From contig NZ_CP130713.1 in NCBI RefSeq assembly GCF_030553055.1, forward strand, positions 3,906,001 to 3,970,000: a stretch of DNA of 64,000 nucleotides. The letters run 5' to 3'. Below, in pieces: positions 49,910-58,179 of this stretch. This stretch comes from Streptomyces sp. XD-27 (GTDB lineage: Bacteria > Actinomycetota > Actinomycetes > Streptomycetales > Streptomycetaceae). Each line of letters starts with the position of its first letter. Within the stretch, counting starts at the first letter, position 1. A program made the translations under genes and the position numbers. The notes beneath the pieces are model-generated. The model ran no database searches. It was not told the origin of the DNA and saw only the letters and a list, made by a program, of their open reading frames with translations.

Positions 49910-49944
49910 CCGTCCGTCCGGCCCGAACCGCAGGAGGTTCCCGT

Positions 49945-51468
49945 ATGTCGTCCGCCCTTGCCTCACGGCAGCAGCGAAGGTCCGCCGCGCGTGCGGAACA
50001 CCGTCCCGCGCCGCGGGCGTCGGCGCCGTCCCCGGGCTCCCCCACCTCCCCCGCCTCCCCGGCCTCCTCCTCCGTCGCGCTGATCGCCGCCCTCCTCGGC
50101 TTCACCGTCATCACCATCGACGTCTCCGCGGTCAACATCGCGCTGCCCGCCATACGCGCCTCGCTGCACGGCGGCATGTCAGGGCTCCAGTGGGTCGTCG
50201 ACGCGTACACGTTGATGTTCGCGGCGCTGATGCTCTCCGCCGGGGCCCTCGCCGACCGGGCGGGCGCGCGGCGCGCCTACGCCTGGGGTGTCGCCCTGTT
50301 CACCCTCGCCTCGCTCGGCTGCGCCCTCGCCCCCGGCATCGGCCCGCTGATCGCGGCGCGCGCCGTCCAGGGCGGGGCGGCGGCGGTCGTCATGCCCGCC
50401 TCGCTCGCGCTGATCCGGCAGGCGTACGACGATCCGCGGCACCGCGCACGCGCCATCGCGCTGTGGACGGTGGGCGGCTCCGCCGCCGTGGCCGCCGGGC
50501 CGGTGCTCGGCGGCGTCCTCACCGAGGCCGCGGGCTGGCGCACCGTCTTCCTCCTGAACCTCCCCATCGGGGCCGCGATCCTGGTGCTCCTCGCCCGCAC
50601 CGCGCCCTCGCCGCGCCGCCCCGCCCCCATCGATCTCGCGGGGCAGACCACCGCCGTCCTCGCCCTCGCCGGTCTCGCGTACGGGGTCATCGAGGGCGGG
50701 CACACCGGCTGGACCTCCGCGCCGGTCCTCACCGCGTTCTGCGTCGCGGTCGCCGCCGCGTTCGCGTTCCACGCCGCCGAGAAGCGGCACCGCGCGCCCG
50801 TGGTCCCGCTCGGCATGCTGCGGCAGCGGCAGGTCACCGTGCCCCTCGCGGTCGGCTTCGCCGTGAACGCGGGCTTCTACGGCGTCGTGTTCCTGCTCGG
50901 CCTCTACTGCCAGCAGCTGCGCGGCATGACGGGCACGGCGGCGGGGCTGATGTTCGTCCCGCTGGCGGTGGTCATCACGTCGATGAACCTCGTGTCCCCG
51001 CGGCTGGCGGAACGCGTGGGCCGCCGCGCGGTCATCGTCGCGGGCCAGGCGGTCCTGGCCCTGGCGATGTTCGCCCTGCTCCCGCTGACGGCCCACACCC
51101 CGCTCTGGCTGGTGCTGGTGCTGCTCATCCCCACGGGCATGGGCGGCGCGCTGGCCGTCCCCGCGCTCACCGCCCTGCTCATGGACGCGGTCCCCGGCCA
51201 CCGGGTCGGCACGGCCTCCGGCCTGCTCAACTCCCTCCGCCAGACGGGCGGAGCCCTGGCCGTCGCGCTGTTCGGCGTACTCCTCGCGGGCGGCGGCACG
51301 GGCGAGGGCTTCTCCCTCCCCGGCATGCGCGCGGGCCTCGTCGCGACGGGGCTCACGCTGTGCGCGACGACGGCCCTGGCCGCCTGGCTGCTGCCACGGG
51401 ACCGGCGCAGCGGAGAGGACCAGCGGGACCAGCAGAACCGACCGGACCAGCGGGACCAGCGGAGCTGA
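49945..51468 (+). CDS. MFS drug exporter, DHA2 family (14 helices)
   Basis: 507 residues, proton-driven multidrug efflux. Fourteen hydrophobic helices are visible. Motif A between helices 2 and 3 reads [15 protein letters not shown], and motif C is [27 protein letters not shown]. The N-terminal 40 residues are Ala/Pro/Ser-rich. ATG 49945 follows AGGAGGTTCCC; the frame is open upstream but has no other ribosome site. It faces the MmyB-like regulator, which may sense exported compounds. The tail is a repeated DQRDQ stretch from 9-bp DNA repeats that continue past the stop. Confidence 0.92.
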   Translation: MSSALASRQQRRSAARAEHRPAPRASAPSPGSPTSPASPASSSVALIAALLGFTVITIDVSAVNIALPAIRASLHGGMSGLQWVVDAYTLMFAALMLSAGALADRAGARRAYAWGVALFTLASLGCALAPGIGPLIAARAVQGGAAAVVMPASLALIRQAYDDPRHRARAIALWTVGGSAAVAAGPVLGGVLTEAAGWRTVFLLNLPIGAAILVLLARTAPSPRRPAPIDLAGQTTAVLALAGLAYGVIEGGHTGWTSAPVLTAFCVAVAAAFAFHAAEKRHRAPVVPLGMLRQRQVTVPLAVGFAVNAGFYGVVFLLGLYCQQLRGMTGTAAGLMFVPLAVVITSMNLVSPRLAERVGRRAVIVAGQAVLALAMFALLPLTAHTPLWLVLVLLIPTGMGGALAVPALTALLMDAVPGHRVGTASGLLNSLRQTGGALAVALFGVLLAGGGTGEGFSLPGMRAGLVATGLTLCATTALAAWLLPRDRRSGEDQRDQQNRPDQRDQRS

Positions 51469-51529
51469 GAGGACCAGCGAGGCCGACAGGACCAGCGAGG
51501 CCGGCGGGACCGGGCAGGCCGCGCCCCGG

Positions 51530-52541
51530 CTAGAGCGGGGTCGCGGCCTTGAGGACGGCGAACAGGGCGAACGCGGCGTTCGCCGAGGACAGCGCGGAGA
51601 CCGCCGTCCCCGCCGCGGCCGTCCACGCGGCCAGGCCCACCGCCGTGAACGCGGGCGGCCAGCCGCGCGCCGGGGGACGGGACCGAGCAGCGCCGCCACC
51701 CTGCGCGGCACCGGCCCCGGCGCGGCGAAGCCGAGCAGCGTCGCCGCTGGCGTGCCGTGTGAGACCAGCGCGGCCTTGCCGACGGCCCGCGCCACGACCT
51801 TCCGGTCGCCGACCGCGAGCGCCGCCTCCTCGTCCGCCCATCGCTCGGCGCTGTACGCCACCGCGGCGCGCAGCGGAAGCAGCAGCGGGTTCGCCCGCGC
51901 CGCCAGCTGGGCCGCCAGTACGTGGCGGTGGTGGCGCGCGGCGAGGTGGGCGCGCTCGTGGGCGAGCAGGGCCTGGCGCTCCCGGGTGTCCAGGCAGGCG
52001 AGCATCGCCTCGGAGACCACGATCCGGCCGGGGGCGCGACGCGTACGACCCGTCAGGGCCGTCAGGCCCGTGCGACGCGCGAAGCGCGCACACCGCGTAC
52101 GGCTCGCGTCCGGCCCGCCGCCGGGCAGGGCGTACGCGTACGCCGTGGTGTCGGGCAGCACCGCGACCGGCGCGTCCGGCAGACCGGTGAGCGCGTCGTG
52201 CGCTCGCCGCCGTACCCGCCGGTGCCGCCACAGCAGGGCTCCGCACGCCGCGCCCACGGCGGCGAGGGCCCCGATGGCGGCCTTCCCCGCGACCTCGTCG
52301 TACGGCACCGCCGCGCGCACCTCGGGGTCCGACCAGCCGTCCGGCAGCGGGTTGCCGGGCAGCTGCGCCGTGCCGACGACCACGAGCAGCATCAGGCACA
52401 GCGTGCTGCACAGCGCCAGCACGGCCCCGAGGGCCGACAGCAGGCGGGTGGCGCTGCGCGGGTGGAGGTGCAGTTCGGCCAGGCGCGCGACCGGCAGCGC
52501 CGTTAAGGGCAGGACGAGGGCAGGAAGACGAACACACCCAT
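51530..52541 (-). pseudogene. M56-family peptidase (BlaR1-like), two apparent frameshifts
   Basis: Start ATG 52541 gives MGVFVFLP, then stops; one extra C in the C run near 52519 restores LVLPLTALPVARLAE. The middle is intact for the M56 metalloprotease: transmembrane helices, the zinc motif LLAHERAHLAARHHRH (HExxH-like HERAH), then YSAERWADEEAALAVGD. Near 51682 a second missing C, in CCCCC, breaks the frame; adding it restores GWPPAFTAVGLAAWTAAAGTAVSALSSANAAFALFAVLKAATPL to 51530. Both sites are C runs, so sequencing error is likelier than decay. It is coupled to the BlaI-like gene (3-nt gap). Confidence 0.78.
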
Positions 52542-52544
52542 CGG

Positions 52545-52997
52545 TCAGGCCTTCGGCTCCGCCGGCGGCTCGGACCGCCCTGACTCCCCCGGCTCCGCCG
52601 GGCCCGCGTCGCCGAGCAGGTCCCGCAGGAGCCGCTCGTCGTCGGGCGTCAGGGCCGTGACGAAGCTGGCCAGGACGGCCTCGCGGTCGCCGTGGCCGTC
52701 CAGTACCCGGCGCATCCGCAGCGCCGCCAGGCCCGCCTCGTCCGACGCCGCCCGCCACACGAAGGACCGGCCGACCCGCTCGCGGGTCACGGCCTGCTTG
52801 GCGTGCAGCCGGGACAGGATGGTCATGACCGTGGTGTAGGCCAGATCCCCCTCGATGCGCTCCTGGACCCAGGCCGCGCCGACCGGGCCGGGAGCCCCCT
52901 GGAGCGCCGCCAGCACCTGGGCTTCCAGCTCGCCCTGGCCCCGGCGGCGGGAACGCCTCGGCCAACCGACGCCGCCGGCTCCGTCCTGGTCTGTCAC
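52545..52997 (-). CDS. BlaI/MecI-family repressor
   Basis: 150 residues. A winged helix (GELEAQVLAALQGAPGPVGAAWVQERIEGDLAYTTVMTILSRLHAKQAVTRERVGRSFVWRAA) is followed by a dimer helix. BlaI partners are cleaved when their M56 membrane protease senses a beta-lactam or other signal. GTG 52997 follows GGAAGGAGCC. It sits between the resistance GTPase and the M56 gene and could regulate one or both. Confidence 0.92.
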   Translation of the reverse strand: MTDQDGAGGVGWPRRSRRRGQGELEAQVLAALQGAPGPVGAAWVQERIEGDLAYTTVMTILSRLHAKQAVTRERVGRSFVWRAASDEAGLAALRMRRVLDGHGDREAVLASFVTALTPDDERLLRDLLGDAGPAEPGESGRSEPPAEPKA

Positions 52998-53038
52998 TTG
53001 GGCTCCTTCCCCAGCGGTCCATCGTAGAACGGGCCTCG

Positions 53039-55294
53039 TCATCCGCCCTCCCCTCGCCCGGCCACGCGCCGCACCACCCGCAGCAGGTATCCCTTGCGGT
53101 CGAGCGGATCGTGGTCCGTCCGCTCCCGGGTCGGGATCGCGCCGCGCACCGGCTGGTAGCGGTCGAAGGCGCATTCCAGCACGCCCTCGCCGCGCGTCAG
53201 GCCCGGCAGCCGCCGCTCCAGCCGGTGCACCGACGCGGCCGGGATCTGCCCCTCCAGCACGCCCTCGGGCACCTCCTCCGACACGCCCTCCGACACGCCC
53301 TCCGACACGCCCCCCGGCACGCGTGACGGCGCGCGGACGGCCGGTGACGCCTGCGGAACGGCTCCCAGCCGCGCCAGTACGGGCAGCAGCACCCCGAACG
53401 TGTCCGCCGGGGCCTCCAGGTGGAAGCGGTGCATGGGCTCGTACACCCGGGTGCCGGCCTGCCGCAGGGCGCTCATCAGGACCAGCGGCGTCAGCTTGCG
53501 GAAGTCGCCGGCGCTGCTCGACCACGTGCTCCAGCCGGACGGAGGGGGCGGCGTGTACGCCGAGTGCGTCAGGGTGACGGTGCAGTCCGTGACCGGCCAG
53601 CCGTGGATTCCCTGCCCCAGCGTCCGGTGCACGGTCTCCTCGACCGCCTTCACGAAGGACAACGGCAGCGACCCCAGCTCGATCCCCAGCCGGAACCGGA
53701 CGCCGGAGCCGGCGGCCGCCGGCTCGACGCGCAGCCCGACCGTGGCGCGGAACGGGTTGTCCTCCCGGCCCATGAATTCCACGGCCGCGCCGGTGCCGAC
53801 CGGCCGTTCCCGGCAGATCGTCGTCGTCTCGCGGAAGGTGACGTCGACGCCGAAGTCGTCCGCCAGCGTCGCCTGGATGACCTCCTTCTGCACCTCGCCG
53901 TAGAGGGACACCGACACCTCCTGCCGGATGTCGTCCTGCCGCAGGTCGATCAGCGGGTCCTGCTCGGCGAGCTGGGCGAGCGCGGCGTGCAGCGCGCCGC
54001 GGTCGCAGGCGCGGCGGGGGACGACGACGGTCTCCAGCGTGGGCGGCGCGAAGTGCCGGCGTCGTTCCGTGCCGCCGGGGCCGCTGGGTCCGCTGGGTCC
54101 GCTGGGTCCGCCAGGGCCGCTGGGGCCGCTGGGGCTACTGGGGCCGCCGGGGCCGCCAGGCCCGCCGATCGCGCCGACCGCGCCCGTCGCGACACCGGAG
54201 GCGTCACCGAGCGTGTCGCCGATCCGGATGCCGTCGAGCCCCCGGAGCGTGCCGATCTGCCCCGCGGAGAGCGACGTGCGCCGCACGGCCGCACCACCGT
54301 CGAAGACACCGACCGCGGTGACCTTGCCCTCACGCGCCGCGGCGGCCGCGCCGCGGTCGCGGCCCGCGCCGCCGTCGGCGCCCGCACCGCCGTCCGCACC
54401 CCCGCCGTCCGCGCCGAACCGCAGCACGTCCCGGGTCCGTACCGTGCCCGAGCGCAGGCGGACGTAGGCGATCTTCTCCCCGGCGGGCCCGCGTTCGACC
54501 TTGAAGACCGTGCCGGACACCGGCCCGTCCGCCGCCTCTCCCGCCGCCGCGGGCAGCAGCTCCCTGATGCCGGCGGTCAGCGCGGCCACGCCCGCGCCCG
54601 TGATCGCCGACCCGAAGAACACCGGGTGCACCAGCGCCCGCCCGGTCTGCGCCGCCAGCTCCGCGCGGAGCCGGTCGTACGGAACCGCCGCCTCGTCGTC
54701 CACGTACGCGGCCAGGAGCGATTCATCGTGCTCGGCGAGCCGTTCGACCAGCGCGGAGGTGAAGCCGGCGTCGGCGGCGCCGTACGGCTCGACGGCGGCC
54801 GCGCGGGTGCCCAGGCCCGTGACGGAACCCATCGGCACGATCGCCGGGGTCAGCTTCCCGGACATGCTCCGCAGCAGGCGGTCGTGGCACGCGCCGCCGC
54901 GGTCGATCTTGTTGACGAAGACGAGGGTGGGGATGCGCAGCCGCCGCAGCGTCCGCATCAGCACGCGGGTCTGCGGCTGCACCCCCTCCACGGCGGAGAC
55001 GACCAGGACGGCACCGTCGAGCACGCTCAGCACCCGCTCCACCTCGGCGATGAAGTCCGGGTGACCGGGGGTGTCGATCAGGTTGACGGTGGCGTCCTCG
55101 ACGGCGAACGACACGACCGCGGACTTGATCGTGATGCCGCGCCGCCGCTCCAGCGCCAGGGAATCGGTCCGGGTACTGCCGTCGTCGACGCTGCCGATCT
55201 CGTCGATGACCCCGGCGGCGTACAGCAGCCGCTCGGTCAGGCTGGTCTTACCGGCGTCGACATGGGCCAGAATCCCGAGGTTCAACGTGCGCAC
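53039..55294 (-). CDS. Tetracycline ribosomal-protection GTPase (OtrA/TetM-like)
   Basis: About 751 residues, EF-G-like translation GTPase that removes tetracycline from the ribosome. P-loop AHVDAGKTSLTERLL, switch RRRGITI, DTPGHPDF and NKIDRGG are all present. The C-terminal EF-G-like domains (LETVVVPRRACDRGALHAALAQL, RATVGLRVEPAAAGSGVRF) follow. Low-complexity insertions are unusual: Gly/Ala/Asp (about 295-315), GPSGPSGPSG repeats (385-415) and VSEG repeats near the end. GTG 55294 is used; a TTG precedes it. A leader ORF overlaps the start. Confidence 0.9.
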   Translation of the reverse strand: MRTLNLGILAHVDAGKTSLTERLLYAAGVIDEIGSVDDGSTRTDSLALERRRGITIKSAVVSFAVEDATVNLIDTPGHPDFIAEVERVLSVLDGAVLVVSAVEGVQPQTRVLMRTLRRLRIPTLVFVNKIDRGGACHDRLLRSMSGKLTPAIVPMGSVTGLGTRAAAVEPYGAADAGFTSALVERLAEHDESLLAAYVDDEAAVPYDRLRAELAAQTGRALVHPVFFGSAITGAGVAALTAGIRELLPAAAGEAADGPVSGTVFKVERGPAGEKIAYVRLRSGTVRTRDVLRFGADGGGADGGAGADGGAGRDRGAAAAAREGKVTAVGVFDGGAAVRRTSLSAGQIGTLRGLDGIRIGDTLGDASGVATGAVGAIGGPGGPGGPSSPSGPSGPGGPSGPSGPSGPGGTERRRHFAPPTLETVVVPRRACDRGALHAALAQLAEQDPLIDLRQDDIRQEVSVSLYGEVQKEVIQATLADDFGVDVTFRETTTICRERPVGTGAAVEFMGREDNPFRATVGLRVEPAAAGSGVRFRLGIELGSLPLSFVKAVEETVHRTLGQGIHGWPVTDCTVTLTHSAYTPPPPSGWSTWSSSAGDFRKLTPLVLMSALRQAGTRVYEPMHRFHLEAPADTFGVLLPVLARLGAVPQASPAVRAPSRVPGGVSEGVSEGVSEEVPEGVLEGQIPAASVHRLERRLPGLTRGEGVLECAFDRYQPVRGAIPTRERTDHDPLDRKGYLLRVVRRVAGRGEGG

Positions 55295-55358
55295 CAAGCG
55301 TCATGTCCTTTGAAGAAGTGGGGGTTTCCTTCGGGGCGAACATGAACGCAGTGCGCAT
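55248..55358 (-). CDS. Leader ORF overlapping the resistance gene start
   Basis: A 36-residue frame starts at ATG 55358 with a strong site (AAAGGAGA, 7 nt away) and ends at TAA 55248, 46 nt inside the GTPase gene in another frame. The peptide begins MRTAFMFAPKETPTSSKDM. Ribosome protection genes are commonly controlled by leader peptides sensing slowed translation; here overlap would block the downstream start unless ribosomes stall. Reality of the peptide is inferred. Confidence 0.55.
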   Translation of the reverse strand: MRTAFMFAPKETPTSSKDMTLGAHVEPRDSGPCRRR

Positions 55359-55420
55359 GGGCGTCTCCTTTGCCGGTGACCTGTCGTCGGGCAGTGCAGC
55401 AGACGACGGCCCGGGGCGAC

Positions 55421-55447
55421 AACCGATTAACCGGGGGACAATCGGTT
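55421..55447. promoter_or_regulatory. 8-bp inverted repeat before the leader ORF
   Basis: AACCGATT (55421-55428) and AATCGGTT (55440-55447) are exact reverse complements separated by 11 bases. The site is AT-rich, between the resistance gene and the divergent small gene at 55515, and may be an operator or leader hairpin. Confidence 0.6.
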
Positions 55448-55514
55448 TAAAACGCTACGCTGGACGTAGCCGGAGGGCGGCTGGAGACGGCGATCAGCAC
55501 TGTGGAGGTGCGCC

Positions 55515-55802
55515 ATGCCCCGTAGCCACCACTTCCACCTCGACCACGGCGACCACTCGATCACCGTGAACGTCGGACCGGGCCGGACCGGGGCGGTCGA
55601 GCTTCTGGTCAACGGCAAGGTCATCGCCTATCAGCGGGAGCACGACGTCGGGACGACCGTGCTGGCCGGCGAGCTGCCGGAGGATCCGGTCCACCCGTTC
55701 CGGGTGCTGCTGCACCAGCCGCGCCTCGTCCCGTCAGGTCCCCGGTGCGCCCTGGAGCTGGACGGCGTCGAAACGCCCATGCCTGAGCGAGCCGTCGTGT
55801 AA
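55515..55802 (+). CDS. Small hypothetical protein (95 aa)
   Basis: Compact beta-rich protein beginning PRSHHFHLDHGDHSITVNVGPGRTGAVELLVNGKVIAYQREHD, with a His-rich start. The family is unknown to me. It has no signal peptide. ATG 55515 follows GGAGGTGCGCC, a clear ribosome site. It is divergent from the resistance GTPase gene. Confidence 0.7.
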   Translation: MPRSHHFHLDHGDHSITVNVGPGRTGAVELLVNGKVIAYQREHDVGTTVLAGELPEDPVHPFRVLLHQPRLVPSGPRCALELDGVETPMPERAVV

Positions 55803-55828
55803 CCCCGAATCCTGGCTCCACCGAAATC

Positions 55829-55861
55829 CTGGATCTGACCGGACCCTGGATCTGACCGGAA
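55829..55861. repeat. Short tandem repeat CCTGGATCTGACCGGA
   Basis: Two copies (55829-55844, 55846-55861) lie within a stretch of related AATCCTGGCTC-like words before the lipase gene. No gene is seen in 55803-55915. Confidence 0.8.
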
Positions 55862-55915
55862 TCTTGGCTCATTTCCGGATTCCCCACGGCCCCGGGCGGC
55901 CCCGACCATCGGCGT

Positions 55916-57169
55916 ATGACGGAAACCGCAGCACCGACGGCCGCCGCCCGTATCAGCGCGGTGGCCGGTGCCGCCGCCCTGCTCCTGTCCCTCTCCGCCG
56001 CACCCGCACCCGCCGCACCACCGACCACGCCGCCGACGGCCCCGCGCGGCACGCTGCTGTCCGTGACGCCGCTGGGCCACGCGAGCCGCGCGGACGTGGT
56101 GCGGATCGTCTCCGGGGCGGGCGTGGACGCCGCCGCCGCGCGCCACGGCACCGACTCCTACCGGCTGACGTACGCCACCATCACCCCGTTCGGCGCGCCG
56201 ACCACCGCCTCCGCGCTGCTCGTCCTGCCGGACGGTGGCGGCGACCGGCTCAGCACGGTCTCCGAGACCCACGGCACCATCGCCTACCGCGGCAGCGCGC
56301 CCTCCACCGGGGACGACTCCTCGGACATCGGCGCCCTGCTGTACGCCTCCGGTGGCCGGGCCGTGGTCGCGCCGGACTACCTGGGCCTGGGCACCGGGCC
56401 CGGCACGCATCCGTACGTGGACACCGCGTCCTCCGTCTCGGCCTCCGTCGACGCCCTGCGCGCGGCCCGTACCGCCGCCGGTGACCGCGGAAGGCGGCTC
56501 ACCGCGGACGTCTACGCCACCGGGTTCTCCCAGGGCGGCCAGGTCGCCATGGCCCTGGGCCGCGAGCTGGCCCGCGGCGCCGAACCCCGCTTCCGGCTGC
56601 GGGCGCTGGCCCCGGTCGCCGGCCCGTACGACATCGAGGGCCAGGAGCTGCCCGCCATCTTCGACGGCCGGGTCAAGGGCCGCTCGGGGGTCTTCTACCT
56701 GACGTACTTCCTGGTCGCCCAGAACCGGCTGTGGCCGCTCTATGCCGACCCGCGCGACGCCTTCCGCGCGCCGTACGCGGACCGCGTGGAGGGGCTCTTC
56801 GACGGCGAGCACCGCAACAGGGAGATCGTCGAGCAGCTCCCCGGCAGCGTCGAGGAGCTGCTCACCGCGGAGTGGTACGAGCGGCTCCAGCACCCCACCG
56901 GCGCGCTCGCGGAGGTACTCCGGCGCAACGACGGCGTCTGCGCGTGGGCTCCCCGGGTGCCGGTCCGCCTGCACACCGCGCGGGGCGACCAGGACGTGCC
57001 CATCGGCAACACGGTCAGCTGCGCCAAGACGCTGGCCGAGCGGGGAGCGCACGCCACGGTGCTCTCGTACGGCGACAGCGACCACCACGGCACATACCAG
57101 CGGGCAGTGGCGTCCAACGCCCGCTGGTTCGCCCGGCTGGACCAGTTCAGATCCGGTCAGCCGCGATGA
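55916..57169 (+). CDS. Secreted lipase-like alpha/beta hydrolase
   Basis: 417 residues with a signal peptide (hydrophobic run AVAGAAALLLSLSAAPAPAA, site near residue 35). The nucleophile elbow is ATGFSQGGQVAMALG (Ser about 202), the acid is likely in ARGDQDVPIG, and the base is in GDSDHHGTY. It resembles secretory lipases of the LIP family from fungi and actinomycetes (prolyl-tri/tetrapeptidyl aminopeptidase-like relatives also exist). The ATG at 55916 has only a weak ribosome site. Its 3' end overlaps the convergent methyltransferase gene by 23 bp. Confidence 0.8.
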   Translation: MTETAAPTAAARISAVAGAAALLLSLSAAPAPAAPPTTPPTAPRGTLLSVTPLGHASRADVVRIVSGAGVDAAAARHGTDSYRLTYATITPFGAPTTASALLVLPDGGGDRLSTVSETHGTIAYRGSAPSTGDDSSDIGALLYASGGRAVVAPDYLGLGTGPGTHPYVDTASSVSASVDALRAARTAAGDRGRRLTADVYATGFSQGGQVAMALGRELARGAEPRFRLRALAPVAGPYDIEGQELPAIFDGRVKGRSGVFYLTYFLVAQNRLWPLYADPRDAFRAPYADRVEGLFDGEHRNREIVEQLPGSVEELLTAEWYERLQHPTGALAEVLRRNDGVCAWAPRVPVRLHTARGDQDVPIGNTVSCAKTLAERGAHATVLSYGDSDHHGTYQRAVASNARWFARLDQFRSGQPR

Positions 57170-58016
57170 GCAGGTAGTGGAAGCTGCCCTCCTTGTACGC
57201 GGTCAGGAAGGCCTCCTCGATGCCGGTGGCCACCGAGGACTTCGCGCGCAGCTCCCAGTACGGGATGGTCGCCGAGGTCAGGTCGACGACGTTGATGGGC
57301 ACGAGGCTGTTGGCCGCCATCGCCTTGAAGTACTCGCTGCGCGGGTGGATGTTGCACGTGTAGTGCTCGTCGATGCGGCTGACGGCCTTCGAGCGCAGGC
57401 CGGTGACGTCGTTGGAGCAGCCGGTGACGCACACGTACCGCCCGCCGTACTCCAGCAGCCGCGAGAACTCGGCGTAGAGCTCGAACAGGTCCACGTACAT
57501 GGTGGTCTCGTTGGTCCAGATGCCCCGGCGGGAGCCGGTGTCGAACGCGGTGTCCAGCATGTTCCGGAAGTGGAACCGCACCTGGTCGGCCACGCCCCGC
57601 TGCGCCGCCTGGCTGTTGGCGAAGCCGACCTGGGCCTCGGAGATCGTCACGCCGTCCACCTGGCAGCCGAAGCGGGCGTTGGCCATGATGCTGGTGCCGC
57701 CGCGGCCGGAGCCGGCGTCCAGCAGGCGGTGGGCCGGGGCGATGGCGCCGAGGTGGTCGAGGAGGACATCGGCCTGGGCGGTCTCCAGGCGGTGCAGTTC
57801 CTCGATGACGCGCTGGTCCCGGGTGTCCTCGGGCCCCTCCAGGACGGACGGGTCGAAGTCGCCGATGCCGTAGTGGTGGTGGTACAGGCCGTCGACCTCG
57901 CCGAGCCGCAGGTTGACGGGGTCCTTCTCGGTGTTCCAGTACTCGGCGACGGACTTCTGGTACTCGGTGCGCAGCACGTCGTCCATGGCGGCGATCTCCG
58001 TCTGGGTGGTAGGCAT
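57147..58016 (-). CDS. Geranyl diphosphate 2-C-methyltransferase
   Basis: SAM-dependent enzyme that makes 2-methylgeranyl diphosphate, the substrate of the next gene's product. 289 residues. The SAM site is LLDAGSGRGGTSIMANARFG (98-117). The N-terminal EYQKSVAEYWNTEKDPVNLRLGEVDGLYHHHYGIG and the C-terminal AKSSVATGIEEAFLTAYKEGSFHYLLIAADRI match GPP methyltransferases closely. ATG 58016 follows AAGGAGTCC. Third gene of the encapsulin-cyclase-methyltransferase operon. Confidence 0.96.
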   Translation of the reverse strand: MPTTQTEIAAMDDVLRTEYQKSVAEYWNTEKDPVNLRLGEVDGLYHHHYGIGDFDPSVLEGPEDTRDQRVIEELHRLETAQADVLLDHLGAIAPAHRLLDAGSGRGGTSIMANARFGCQVDGVTISEAQVGFANSQAAQRGVADQVRFHFRNMLDTAFDTGSRRGIWTNETTMYVDLFELYAEFSRLLEYGGRYVCVTGCSNDVTGLRSKAVSRIDEHYTCNIHPRSEYFKAMAANSLVPINVVDLTSATIPYWELRAKSSVATGIEEAFLTAYKEGSFHYLLIAADRI

Positions 58017-58122
58017 GGTGCGAGGACTCCTTGCGTACGGAGGGGGTTCAGGTGATGAGGACGGGCGACCGACCTCGGCTGAGGTCAGGGGGCCGATCCA
58101 GCTGGTGTCGGGCAGCCGACCC

Positions 58123-58179
58123 GGCTGAGGTCGGGCGGCGACTACGGCTGAGGTCAGGTGGCGACTACGGCTGAGGTCA
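58123..58179. repeat. 23-bp repeat between cyclase and methyltransferase genes
   Basis: Three copies of a 23-bp unit containing GGCTGAGGTC(A/G)GG start at 58123, 58146 and 58169, with a more distant copy at 58077. The last contains the cyclase stop codon. The 160-bp gap holds no gene. Confidence 0.75.

Noticed and set aside
49741..49944. N-terminal extension of the exporter into the upstream GC-rich repeats
   Set aside because: The frame is open but the AGGAGG ribosome site places the start at 49945, and the extension is simple-sequence Arg/Pro/Ala.
50179..53022. 947-codon minus-strand frame across exporter and M56 genes
   Set aside because: Only its central part matches the M56 peptidase; the rest is antisense to the exporter. 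It arises from frameshifts joining frames.
53420..55345. Plus-strand frame of 641 codons opposite the resistance GTPase
   Set aside because: Shadow frame; all GTPase motifs are on the minus strand.
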